64,000 bases of DNA from Leisingera sp. NJS204 (GCF_004123675.1 NZ_CP035417.1:1603501-1667500); one strand, 5' to 3'. Shown: positions 17,350-24,476, counted from the first letter of the stretch. Program-made: numbers and translations. The notes: a model not told the origin generated them from the letters alone.

Positions 17350-17430
17350 TTTGCTTGCTCCACTTCATGAACAATCCTTTGCAGCGTTTCGGCGGTGATC
17401 CCGTCTTCGTTCATCTGGTTGCCTATCGAG

Positions 17431-17456
17431 GTGAAGTATCACTTGTGATACTTCAC
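17431..17456. promoter_or_regulatory. Perfect 26-bp palindrome upstream of luxR (candidate lux box)
   Basis: GTGAAGTATCAC, TT, GTGATACTTCAC: a perfect 12-bp inverted repeat ending 50 bp before the luxR start. The core TATCACTTGTGATA recurs with one change in front of luxI. Position and symmetry fit binding of a LuxR-type dimer or another HTH dimer controlling luxR. Confidence 0.7.
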
Positions 17457-17506
17457 GCATTGCGGTATTCATGTGTCACATTACATACTAAGCGTGTGCA
17501 TCCAAT

Positions 17507-18124
17507 ATGATTAGTGATATAGCGGGCGTCCATTTGCGGACGCTGGATAACATTTCTGAGTGCGGTTTTTCGCTGGGAGTTGGCTTCGACGGCGCGAATA
17601 TTGCCTTTCTAAAGTCGACCTACTCGAGAGAATGGCAGGAGCGGTACGTCGCTCAAAGATACCTCGACCTAGACCCGACAATAAAATACGGGGTCGCTGG
17701 AACCGGTTCTATTACTTGGGAAGAACTGAGGGTGCGCTATCCTGAAAGCGATAGGTTCTTTGATGACGCCGCCAGGCACGGCCTAGTACAGGGAAACACC
17801 CTTTCAATTCATGTTGACGGGCAAGTGTCGATAGTGAGCAGCAGCGGACCCAAGTGGACCGATGCTGAGCGGCGGCTCGCGAAAGCCGCCTTGTATACCC
17901 TCTACTCACTGCATCACGAACAAACCCGGCACTATTCCATATCACGGCAGGCGCAGGATGTTCTTCGCCTCATGTGTGCGGGGTTTAAAGATCAGGAAAT
18001 TGCCGAAAGGCTCGGGGTAAAGCTGGAAACTGTTCGCCAGCGCCGCAGAGGGGCTATGCAGGCAGTTGAGGCTACCTCCACCGCGCAGTTGATATCACTA
18101 GTGATAAAATTCGGGCTTATCTAA
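17507..18124 (+). CDS. LuxR-family acyl-homoserine-lactone receptor/regulator
   Basis: A 205-residue quorum-sensing transcription factor. The autoinducer-binding domain (about 10-135) keeps the classic ligand-pocket residues: W43 and Y47 in 'EWQERYVAQRY', D56 and P57 in 'DLDP', W71 in 'ITWEEL'. The C-terminal GerE-type HTH is 'QAQDVLRLMCAGFKDQEIAERLGVKLETVRQRRRGAM' (about 147-184). It is somewhat shorter than TraR/LuxR (about 235-250 aa) at the N-terminus. It lies 61 bp upstream of luxI on the same strand and next to the phage immunity region. No strong Shine-Dalgarno is seen at the ATG. Confidence 0.88.
   Translation: MISDIAGVHLRTLDNISECGFSLGVGFDGANIAFLKSTYSREWQERYVAQRYLDLDPTIKYGVAGTGSITWEELRVRYPESDRFFDDAARHGLVQGNTLSIHVDGQVSIVSSSGPKWTDAERRLAKAALYTLYSLHHEQTRHYSISRQAQDVLRLMCAGFKDQEIAERLGVKLETVRQRRRGAMQAVEATSTAQLISLVIKFGLI
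18093..18106. promoter_or_regulatory. Second palindrome, inside the 3' end of luxR and upstream of luxI
   Basis: TATCACTAGTGATA, a perfect 14-bp palindrome differing by one central base from the core of the palindrome before luxR. It lies 80 bp upstream of the luxI ATG, within the last luxR codons, and so is a candidate control site for luxI. Confidence 0.6.
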
Positions 18125-18185
18125 AGACCAAGGATTCCATTCAAAATGGGCTCTTTGAACATGGCGCTGCAACTAGGAGAGCGCC

Positions 18186-18851
18186 ATGCAATTACACGTC
18201 TTTTCATTCGAACACCGCCGCGCCTTTGAGGCGGTTTATTCAGGGTTTCTGGCCCTGCGCAAACTTAAGCTGGTGGACGAACTTGGCTGGGGTTTGGTCC
18301 ATGATGGCCACTTTGAGCAGGATCAATATGACCGAACAGGTGCAGTCTATTCCATCGTTACGCAGGGCGGTCGCGTGATCGCCGGCGCCCGTGCGGCGTC
18401 ATGCGCAGGCAATGACGGGTATTGGACCTACATGCTGCAGGACGCCAGAGACGGCAAAATCCCAGGTATCCCTGGCGGACTGCTCAATGACTACCCGGAA
18501 ACGAACCTGACATGGGAATGCACCCGCTTTGTTATGGATGAGACCCGAGCAGATCAGGCGCACCCATCTATCGAGACAAAACTCGTCGTCGCCGGGTTGT
18601 GCAGGGCTGCCTTCGGGCTTGGAGCATCCGAGCTTATGTCGCTTTCGCCGCAAGGGCTGGGGCCTCTGCTACGGCGGTTCGGGTACCAGATCCGCAGGGA
18701 GGCGGCCCGCTACAATTGCGAGGACGACGGACGGCAGTACCGCGCTTTTCGGATGGAGTGTGATCCAGGAGTTAATCAATATCTAGCTGCACGCTATCTT
18801 TCGCCGGGTTCTGCTACTGCGTTGCGCGAGGAACTGAAAGGGGCGGCTTAA
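18186..18851 (+). CDS. LuxI-family acyl-homoserine-lactone synthase
   Basis: A 221-residue autoinducer synthase making an AHL from S-adenosylmethionine and an acyl-ACP. The invariant family residues are present: R25 and W35 (RKLKLVDELGW), D46 and D49 (EQDQYD), R69 (GARAA), E111 and R114 (WECTRF). The acyl-chain pocket half is intact, so activity is expected; chain length cannot be predicted. GGAG lies 7 nt before the ATG. It pairs with the upstream luxR. About 300 bp of gene-free DNA follow before a PARIS defence system on the other strand. Confidence 0.9.
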   Translation: MQLHVFSFEHRRAFEAVYSGFLALRKLKLVDELGWGLVHDGHFEQDQYDRTGAVYSIVTQGGRVIAGARAASCAGNDGYWTYMLQDARDGKIPGIPGGLLNDYPETNLTWECTRFVMDETRADQAHPSIETKLVVAGLCRAAFGLGASELMSLSPQGLGPLLRRFGYQIRREAARYNCEDDGRQYRAFRMECDPGVNQYLAARYLSPGSATALREELKGAA

Positions 18852-18885
18852 CCCAAATTCAGCAAGCCAAAAGAGCGGCTGCAAA

Positions 18886-18953
18886 ACTTACATAACGGCC
18901 CTTATGGCGCCGCCGCGAGGCGGTGCCATAGTGAACATAAGCGCGCTTATAGC
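18886..18953. repeat. Two dif-like dyads and a GC hairpin in the luxI-ariB gap
   Basis: This lies in the 342-bp gene-free stretch 18852-19193. ACATAA-CGGCCC-TTATGG (18891-18908) and ACATAA-GCGCGC-TTATAG (18936-18953) share the Xer/dif layout of CATAA and TTATG arms around a 6-bp centre. Between them is a 12-bp stem (TATGGCGCCGCC / GGCGGTGCCATA, one wobble) with a GCGA loop at 18905-18930. No gene is seen in the rest of the gap. Confidence 0.5.
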
Positions 18954-19165
18954 GCGTTAGTTGGGATCAGAGTTGTTCGCGCAGGTCTGAGCCCATAGCG
19001 GACCTTGATAGTTGGTTTAGTGCCGAAGCAGCAAGTAGGCTTTCAGCACCGAAAGCGTCCGCTTCCAATCAAAGGGGAGCCACTAAGCCAGGAACAGGTC
19101 GCCACCCCAACGCAGCGCAAACTCTTCATACCTAGCTAGTGGAATTAGGCAAAAGCGACAAAGTC

Positions 19166-19182
19166 AAGTTACATAAGGGGAG
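19166..19182. repeat. dif-like half-site downstream of the PARIS genes
   Basis: AAGTTACATAAGGGGAG: the arm ACATAA followed by the same GGGG centre as the dif-like site at 22085 on the far side of the PARIS genes. The second arm (CACTCAGG) is not conserved. The identical ten bases ACATAAGGGG form a direct repeat bracketing the defence module. Confidence 0.45.
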
Positions 19183-19193
19183 CACTCAGGCTA

Positions 19194-20102
19194 CTAGCCC
19201 AATCTAGATTCCAAGAACTCCGTCAATGAAGGCGGGTAGGGAACGCGCCCTGCGAGAAGTTCAACAACGCGAGCGCCTGCAAGACTCTCTGGCTCTCTAA
19301 TTTTTTTCTTTTTCGCAGTTTTTCGCCTGTCGTTTTCTTCTTTAATTGCAAGTTGGGCTGATCTCGAGAAAATCCAGGCATGGTACTTCCCGCGGCAAAT
19401 CGTATTGAAGTCTAGGGGGAGTATGGCGCGATACCATCTGACTTGCAGATTTAGAGGAGGCACACCTTTTCCCGAATCCACCTTTCTCTTGAAGTTTAGA
19501 AAACACTGTCCGCAAAATAGTAGTCTCCCATCGCTGGTCACTTTAAGAAGAGACCCCATGGAGTTAGTGTTGTTTAAGTTTGGGCTGCAAGAAGCATCCT
19601 TGGCAGCCAGTATCCAAGCCGCAAGAGCATACATTCTAGTTCTAATTTCACACTGTATTTCCTGCATGCGGTCTTTTAGGCGATTTGCATCTTTTGTTGG
19701 AACGGCGAGGATGTCTGTCAAAAGAACATTGGCAGCCTCATCAGAGGACATCATATTCTCAATCGAATAACCGTCTGTTATGTAAAGAGCGTCGCTTTTC
19801 GTTGCTTGCCGACTTAGTAAGTCATCGTAGTCTCTATCTACAAAAAATAATGTCAATACATTGTAAGATTTTTCAACAGAATCTCGGGCGTCCACGACGT
19901 TCCATTTCCCCCCACAATTGTATGATAGGATTTTTCTGGAACCCGCCAATCTCCTTATTTCAGGCAGATAGTAAATGAAGTCCTCTTCCCCTTCCAGGAA
20001 AACATGAATTTCATTTTCATCTTGGTAGGACGCAATGAATTCATGTACCGCAGCATTTTCCGAAAAAGCCTCAGCGGCAAGATAATCGGCATAGTCCTCC
20101 AA
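19194..20102 (-). CDS. ariB: AriB-like PARIS effector (DUF4435, Toprim-type nuclease)
   Basis: A 302-residue DUF4435 protein. Toprim-type acidic positions are visible: 'FLEGEEDFIYY' (glutamates 37-40, D41) and 'FFVDRDYDD' (D89, D91, D93). The family signature 'DGYSIENMM' follows at 110-118. In characterised PARIS systems AriB is held by the AriA ATPase and, once released by a phage trigger such as T7 Ocr, acts as a toxic nuclease cleaving tRNA. The likely start is a TTG at 20102 with AGGA upstream, 17 nt after the ariA stop. Base composition is clearly AT-richer than the flanks, indicating transfer. Confidence 0.85.
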   Translation of the reverse strand: MEDYADYLAAEAFSENAAVHEFIASYQDENEIHVFLEGEEDFIYYLPEIRRLAGSRKILSYNCGGKWNVVDARDSVEKSYNVLTLFFVDRDYDDLLSRQATKSDALYITDGYSIENMMSSDEAANVLLTDILAVPTKDANRLKDRMQEIQCEIRTRMYALAAWILAAKDASCSPNLNNTNSMGSLLKVTSDGRLLFCGQCFLNFKRKVDSGKGVPPLNLQVRWYRAILPLDFNTICRGKYHAWIFSRSAQLAIKEENDRRKTAKKKKIREPESLAGARVVELLAGRVPYPPSLTEFLESRLG

Positions 20103-20119
20103 TGTTCCTGCCCTCCCGA

Positions 20120-21523
20120 TCAGTACATGTTCTTGCGAAGATCTAACGCATGATGCCGGAGGCTATTTTGATATACAAACGGGCTATGCGTTACAGAGAG
20201 CAGGAAGCTGCATCTATTGCTTTTCAAAATGTCCTCTAGGAAACGTTTTTGCCATGGGACTGATAGCGATAACTCAGGCTCATCAATGATTACGGTCTGG
20301 ACTTCTTGCTTGTCCAAGAAAAGATGAGCAAAAACAGAAATAACTTGTTTTTCGCCTGATGAGAGTAAGCTCAGGTCGATAGGGCCAGACACTTGATCGA
20401 AGATTGCGGTGCTGAAAGTCGTCTCGTCGTATACAATCTGCTTCCTAGGAAGGAGGTAGTCGTTGCAAGTCTCGACGAAAGATAGGATATCCCCTTCTTT
20501 TTGGGATATCTCTTCATTAACGACCACCAATCTCGAGAAGTAGTGTGCCAAGAAGCGATCATGAACACTAATCGAGTCCAAAGTGTTTGACCTGATAGAT
20601 GTAACTTTTTGCCTAAGTAGATCTTTGTCATTATCGGACAAAATATCCTCACTCACACGCCCTAGAATTTTTGAAAGAGCCGAGTCGGAAAGGTCTCGAA
20701 TTTGTTCAACATTGAAGTCGTCGGCCTGCCCTCTAATAACGTCCTTCAGATACAGGCCTGATAGCTCATTGAATTTTGAAAGAGAAAAATCTCTTAACTC
20801 ATTTGCTAACCCGCTCAACCGTTTTCGAACATCGTTCATGCCAAAGCTTACAAGGTCTATGTAGTAACGAGAGGACCTCGTGAGCTCTAATTCGCCGTCG
20901 GATGAAAGGTCTTCTCGAAACTTCCTTCGGAGCTTAGGGGAGATTTCGCGGAGATCTTTTTCTATTCTCCTATAAGTGGGTAGAAATAAAGTTCTCCCTG
21001 GCATGTATTTTTCCAATTGGGCTTCCACATTTCTCTTCGGCAGGGAGAAGAAATCATCATCATCGTGCTCCATTCTCCTACGCAGAGAATACATAAAGTG
21101 CCTGAATTGGTCAGATGATAAATCGTCGGAGAGATAATCTCTCCAGTTTGGCATAGCCCTCCCCGATGACACAAGATCTCCTAGAAACTCTTCCAATCGA
21201 TCCTCTGACTTCAGCTTGCTTAAAATATCGAATGTTTTTGATGACGGGCTGAGATCGTCAAAAACGCTCGCAATTCTTGAAAGTCCAGTGATTTCATCTC
21301 GACCGATTTCAATTGCGTCGTCGCCAAACCAGAGTGCTATCCGATCAAACCTATAGTCTACCAACCTGCTCCACTGTCTCGAAACAAAATAGTAGAAAAT
21401 ATTAGCGACGCTACTTTTTCCTATCCCGTTGGGGCCAACTAATATGCCACAGTTTTCAAGGAAGTTGATATCGACATCGACCGCATCAAATAGACTAAAG
21501 ATCTGAAACCTTGAGGGATGCAT
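20120..21523 (-). CDS. ariA: AriA-like PARIS sensor ATPase (AAA/ABC-type)
   Basis: A 467-residue ABC/SMC-like ATPase. Walker A GPNGIGKS at 30-37, signature LSSGEKQ at 387-393, Walker B VIIDEPE at 411-417 and the switch histidine in 'SVTHSP' (446). The middle (about 90-350) is mostly helical. The ATG at 21523 has GGAG nine bases upstream; a longer frame to 21661 lacks support. The partner directly downstream is a DUF4435 protein, the combination that defines PARIS. OLD or Gabija ATPases are less likely, because no fused Toprim domain or UvrD-like helicase is present. Confidence 0.85.
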   Translation of the reverse strand: MHPSRFQIFSLFDAVDVDINFLENCGILVGPNGIGKSSVANIFYYFVSRQWSRLVDYRFDRIALWFGDDAIEIGRDEITGLSRIASVFDDLSPSSKTFDILSKLKSEDRLEEFLGDLVSSGRAMPNWRDYLSDDLSSDQFRHFMYSLRRRMEHDDDDFFSLPKRNVEAQLEKYMPGRTLFLPTYRRIEKDLREISPKLRRKFREDLSSDGELELTRSSRYYIDLVSFGMNDVRKRLSGLANELRDFSLSKFNELSGLYLKDVIRGQADDFNVEQIRDLSDSALSKILGRVSEDILSDNDKDLLRQKVTSIRSNTLDSISVHDRFLAHYFSRLVVVNEEISQKEGDILSFVETCNDYLLPRKQIVYDETTFSTAIFDQVSGPIDLSLLSSGEKQVISVFAHLFLDKQEVQTVIIDEPELSLSVPWQKRFLEDILKSNRCSFLLSVTHSPFVYQNSLRHHALDLRKNMY

Positions 21524-21926
21524 TGTCCCAAACTCCTGCTGTCCAGTTGCTTTGACTTTGCACGTTAGAAGCCGAAGCGCAACACAGCTATAAGATGGGT
21601 GGGCGCTGAACTTGTTCAGCCAAGGGTGTTGTAGAAGCTGCTGCAGCGAGCCTGTAACCAAGGGCTCTTTGTCGAGAGTGAATTTCCTTTACTCACTATG
21701 GTAGGCATGCACTGTAGTGAGTTTGCTGAAACGTTGAGACATTGCGTTTGCGGGAGTGTTCCAACTTCCCAATCCTGATGTCGCAACAGATGTTGGAGGG
21801 GGCTGTTGCGAACCATTAAGTTTTGAGTGGTCGCTCAGTTTGCGTGCGCAGCGAAAGTCTGCAAAGTCCGCCGTGCACAACTTCCTTTCCTAGCTCACCT
21901 TCCCAAGGCAAGGCTGGAGGGTGTTT

Positions 21927-21961
21927 CAGCCCGAACCAAAATCACGTTCAAGTTCGGGCTG
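21927..21961. terminator. Strong hairpin in the gap upstream of ariA
   Basis: A perfect 10-bp inverted repeat CAGCCCGAAC / GTTCGGGCTG with a 15-nt loop and no T-run. It lies in the gene-free stretch 21524-22084, which also has GTTCAAGTTCGG repeated at about 21949 and 22050 and otherwise shows nothing recognisable. Terminator or processing hairpin; uncertain. Confidence 0.35.
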
Positions 21962-22084
21962 AGCGTCGCGCGAGGCAAGCTTTCTCTACTGCTTTGATTT
22001 TAGGCGTTTAACCCCATTCTTGAACGCTTGTTCGAACTTCCGCCTCCTTCGTTCAAGTTCGGCGGCTCAAATTGGCGGTCTGAA

Positions 22085-22110
22085 ATTTAACATAAGGGGC
22101 ATTATCGCCC
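22085..22110. repeat. dif-like Xer recombination site upstream of PARIS
   Basis: ATTTAACATAA, GGGGCA, TTATCGCCC. The first arm is identical to the reverse complement of the XerD-binding arm of bacterial dif (TTATGTTAAAT). It is followed by a 6-bp centre and a TTATCG arm like the XerC side. It shares ACATAAGGGG with the half-site at 19166. Confidence 0.5.
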
Positions 22111-22164
22111 TTGTGAGGGCCTGTTTTCCCTTATTCTACAAGGTCTAGGGCAGGGGAGAGAGTT

Positions 22165-22472
22165 TGCAACGGGAAGTGTCCCAAAATCTGCTGAGAGCGC
22201 TGTAAGGGCCATTTTTCCGGGTATTGAAGGACAAACACCCCAGGCCACTTTCCAGCTTTAGATCTTCCTGAATGCCCTTTTTTATATGGCTCTATCCGGG
22301 TTCTTCCGGCTTTGTCCGGCCTCTTCCGGTTACTGCAATATCAAGTGTCTCCTAACAGCAACTCGTTTTCGCGAATTCCCTGATTTTTAGGCCTGAAACC
22401 GGGGTTTAGCCAGTCCGGAAATCCGCCGGTCCCGCGATTTGACGCCGGGATTTTGGGACACTTCCCATTGCA
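22165..22472. repeat. Miniature inverted-repeat element with TG...CA ends
   Basis: About 308 bp bounded by 24-bp inverted repeats with a single mismatch (22165-22188 and 22449-22472; core GGGAAGTGTCCCAAAATC). The element begins TG and ends CA. A third copy of the core (GGGACACTTCCCATTGCA) follows at 22477-22494. No coding capacity. It may be a MITE or IS remnant, or a pair of transposase-binding ends of the Mu-like prophage, whose right end should lie near here. Confidence 0.55.
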
Positions 22473-22605
22473 GTACGGGACACTTCCCATTGCAATACTC
22501 GGCAATCCGCCGCCCAAAACGTAAAAAAACGCCGGGCGGCAGAGGGTTTTAAAGGGTGCTTAAAGGGTGGCTTTACGCTTTTTGAAGGCTTCGAGGCGCC
22601 GTAAC

Positions 22606-23376
22606 CTAAGCACAGTCTTGAACCTGGCTCTGCCTGAGACAGGCCGTCAGCCGCGCTTCCGCAACTTTGTAGATCTCCGGCACCAGCTCGCAGCCAAAGA
22701 ACGGGCGGCCGGAGGCGAGGGCGGCGGCGCCGGTGGTGCCGCTGCCCATGAATGGGTCCAGGACCGGAGCGCCGTCTTCGGTGATCGACAAAAGCCAATC
22801 CATCACCTCAACCGGCTTCTGCGTCTGATGCAGCTTGTTGCGGGTCACATTGGATTTGCGGAAGCAGCCCGGCAGGATGCGATTGGCGCCAGGCTTCTTT
22901 TGCCCGTTGGTGCCCCAGACGATGTATTCGCACTGATGGCGGAAGGCGCCTTTCTGCGGCCGCACACCTTCGGTCTTGTCCCAGACGCTGATGCCCTTCC
23001 AGTGCAGGCCCGCAATCTGCACCGCATCGGTAAAGACGGGAAGCTGGCGCCAGTCGCAGAAGATCCCGAAATAACCGCCGGGTTCTAGCACCCGCCGCGC
23101 AGCGCTCAGCCAGGAAACGGTGAAACGCAGATTTGAGCGCTGGTCCATGGTCTCTCCGGCAAAGTCAGGCAGAGTATTGCGGCTGAGGGTGCCGCAATAC
23201 TTCCGGCCGGTCTGGGTCGTGACAGTCCGCTGGCTGCCTCCGGACGAATACGGCGGATCGGCAAACAGCCCGCCGACGCTGGCAGGGCTGAGGCTGTCCA
23301 GGAAGGTCAGGGCGTCGGCCTGGGCGATGGTGAGGCCGGGGGCGGCCTCAGATTTGATCTTCGAAATGGGGTTCAT
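22606..23376 (-). CDS. Phage DNA methyltransferase in the mom position
   Basis: A 256-residue amino-methyltransferase: catalytic DPPY at 40-43, then 'QTQKPVEVM' (about 184-192) and SAM-binding DPFMGSGT at 207-214, the β-type order. It probably methylates adenine N6 (DPPY), protecting phage DNA from restriction. The ATG at 23376 is chosen (AAGG upstream); a GTG at 23403 is also in frame. The start lies inside the end of com, exactly as mom does in Mu. In FluMu-like prophages a non-specific adenine methyltransferase (Hin1523/Nma1821 type) replaces mom. No partner nuclease is seen. Confidence 0.85.
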   Translation of the reverse strand: MNPISKIKSEAAPGLTIAQADALTFLDSLSPASVGGLFADPPYSSGGSQRTVTTQTGRKYCGTLSRNTLPDFAGETMDQRSNLRFTVSWLSAARRVLEPGGYFGIFCDWRQLPVFTDAVQIAGLHWKGISVWDKTEGVRPQKGAFRHQCEYIVWGTNGQKKPGANRILPGCFRKSNVTRNKLHQTQKPVEVMDWLLSITEDGAPVLDPFMGSGTTGAAALASGRPFFGCELVPEIYKVAEARLTACLRQSQVQDCA

Positions 23377-23563
23377 GGCTTTGAGCCTTTCCGTCACGCT
23401 CACTGGATTGAACCGGGCGCTTTGGTGAAGGGCTCTGCGGCCTCAGGGAATTATGTGCCTTGCATCTAGGGCACTTGATGGCGAGCGTGCCGCTGAGGGC
23501 GCCAGGCTCGATTTTAAATAACAATCTGCGGCATTCGCCGCAACGCTGGTCTTGCAGCTTCAA
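23348..23563 (-). CDS. com: Com-like zinc-finger translational activator
   Basis: A 71-residue protein matching Mu Com: CxxC ('RCGECRRLLFK', Cys 8 and 11) and a second CxxC ('IKCPRCKAHN', Cys 31 and 34) forming a zinc site. Mu Com binds mom mRNA and opens a hairpin that hides its start. The start is a TTG with GGAG nine bases upstream. The gene overlaps the start of the downstream methyltransferase, so the same control is expected. The charged tail after residue 40 is longer than a minimal finger needs. Confidence 0.85.
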   Translation of the reverse strand: MKLQDQRCGECRRLLFKIEPGALSGTLAIKCPRCKAHNSLRPQSPSPKRPVQSSERDGKAQSHEPHFEDQI

Positions 23564-23713
23564 GTGGAATCACTCCAAAGAGGCCGGGTCCTCGAGGACA
23601 GGGAGCGGCCAAGAGTGTTAGATGGTCGGCGGGGTCAGGTGTGAGAACTATGGCCCCGTGTTAAGGGGTGGTGATACCCCCCTTGGCCTCCCGTTACCGG
23701 GCGGCGGGTTGTT

Positions 23714-24136
23714 TCAGGTTTCAGCCGCAGGGGCTGCCGGAGCGGCGGTAAATGCGGCCGACACATCAAACCCGGCCAGCTCCGCATCGTTGAGTGCGGT
23801 GATCTGCGCCTCCACGGCTTCTTCCGCATCAAAGCAACCCTGCACATGGGCTGCGACGGCGGCGGTGATCTGCTCCAGATCTGCGCGCGTCAGCTTGATC
23901 CAGCCATCGGGGGCCTTCCAGGAGAACGGCTCGCTTTTGATGCCCAGTTGCAGAGCGCTCAAGGCTTCGGTGAGGTCGGCGCGGGTTGTGCGGTCTGTGC
24001 GGGCGTGGAAGCCGCTGGGCAGGGTGATGCCGCCGTTTTGGATCTTCCACCGGGTGTCGGCCAGATCGGCCAGGAGTGCCGTGCGGGCCGCCGCTGCGAC
24101 CTGCTCGGAGGTGGTGATTTTCAGGGAAAACGTCAT
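23714..24136 (-). CDS. DUF4376-like tail-region protein
   Basis: A 140-residue protein beginning MTFSLKITTSEQVAAAART. The 'WKIQNGGITLPSGFHARTDRTTRADLTEALSALQLG' section resembles DUF4376 proteins encoded at the ends of phage tail-fibre clusters ('G..F.ADA.SR..L..A'). It starts inside the end of the preceding gene (ATGA). Probably a tail-fibre accessory or assembly protein; exact role unknown. An Ala/Pro tail ends the protein. Confidence 0.65.
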   Translation of the reverse strand: MTFSLKITTSEQVAAAARTALLADLADTRWKIQNGGITLPSGFHARTDRTTRADLTEALSALQLGIKSEPFSWKAPDGWIKLTRADLEQITAAVAAHVQGCFDAEEAVEAQITALNDAELAGFDVSAAFTAAPAAPAAET

Positions 24137-24465
24137 GCTGCTGCCTCGCTGGCCAGGGGTTTGCGGACAATCGGGTCAGGCACCTCTCCGATGATGACCA
24201 TGAACACAGGCTGGACAGCGGGCTGATCCGGCTCTGCGGTTGCGTCTGAATAGATCCAGCGCAGTTGCACACGCAGCCCGCCATCGATCCGCTCGATGCG
24301 TCCTATGAAAGGGTGGTTGTCGCCCCCCGGTTCGGCAAAGCCGCCATCAGGCACGGCGGAAAGGTCATAGGGCACGCCGTCCACGGTGATCACATCGCCG
24401 TTCACGCTGGCGCTGGTTTCAGGCTGGCCGGGCAGACCGGCGACACAGATGCAGGTTACTTTCAT
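24133..24465 (-). CDS. Tail-region protein, unknown function
   Basis: A 110-residue protein from ATG 24465, with a good Shine-Dalgarno (AAAGGAG). Mostly short β-strands (MKVTCICVAGL..., 'VNGDVITVDGVPYDLSAVPDGG', 'GLRVQLRWIYSD'). The 'V.G....VDG..YDLS..PDG' pattern resembles small proteins seen next to tail fibres in roseobacter phages, without a known role. Coupled to the following DUF4376-like gene. Confidence 0.6.
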   Translation of the reverse strand: MKVTCICVAGLPGQPETSASVNGDVITVDGVPYDLSAVPDGGFAEPGGDNHPFIGRIERIDGGLRVQLRWIYSDATAEPDQPAVQPVFMVIIGEVPDPIVRKPLASEAAA

Positions 24466-24476
24466 GATGATCTCCT

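Noticed and set aside
17253-17414. A 53-codon frame on the minus strand between repressor and luxR, overlapping the terminator.
   Set aside because: No convincing Shine-Dalgarno, it runs antisense through the terminator hairpin and the repressor 3' end, and matches nothing recognisable. Low-probability small gene, not listed.
18886-18960. Possible integron attC site (long stem and GCGTTAG-like end).
   Set aside because: The R'' and R' core sites do not fit RYYYAAC/GTTRRRY, no integrase is present and the flanking genes are not on one strand as cassettes. The dif-like reading fits better.
19194-21523. Reading the ATPase/DUF4435 pair as an OLD nuclease or Gabija system.
   Set aside because: The ATPase has no fused Toprim domain and the neighbour is not a UvrD-like helicase; a separate DUF4435 protein fits PARIS.
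21523-21661. N-terminal extension of AriA to 21661.
   Set aside because: The ATG at 21523 has a GGAG at good spacing and begins directly with the ATPase fold; the extra 46 residues look like translated leader.
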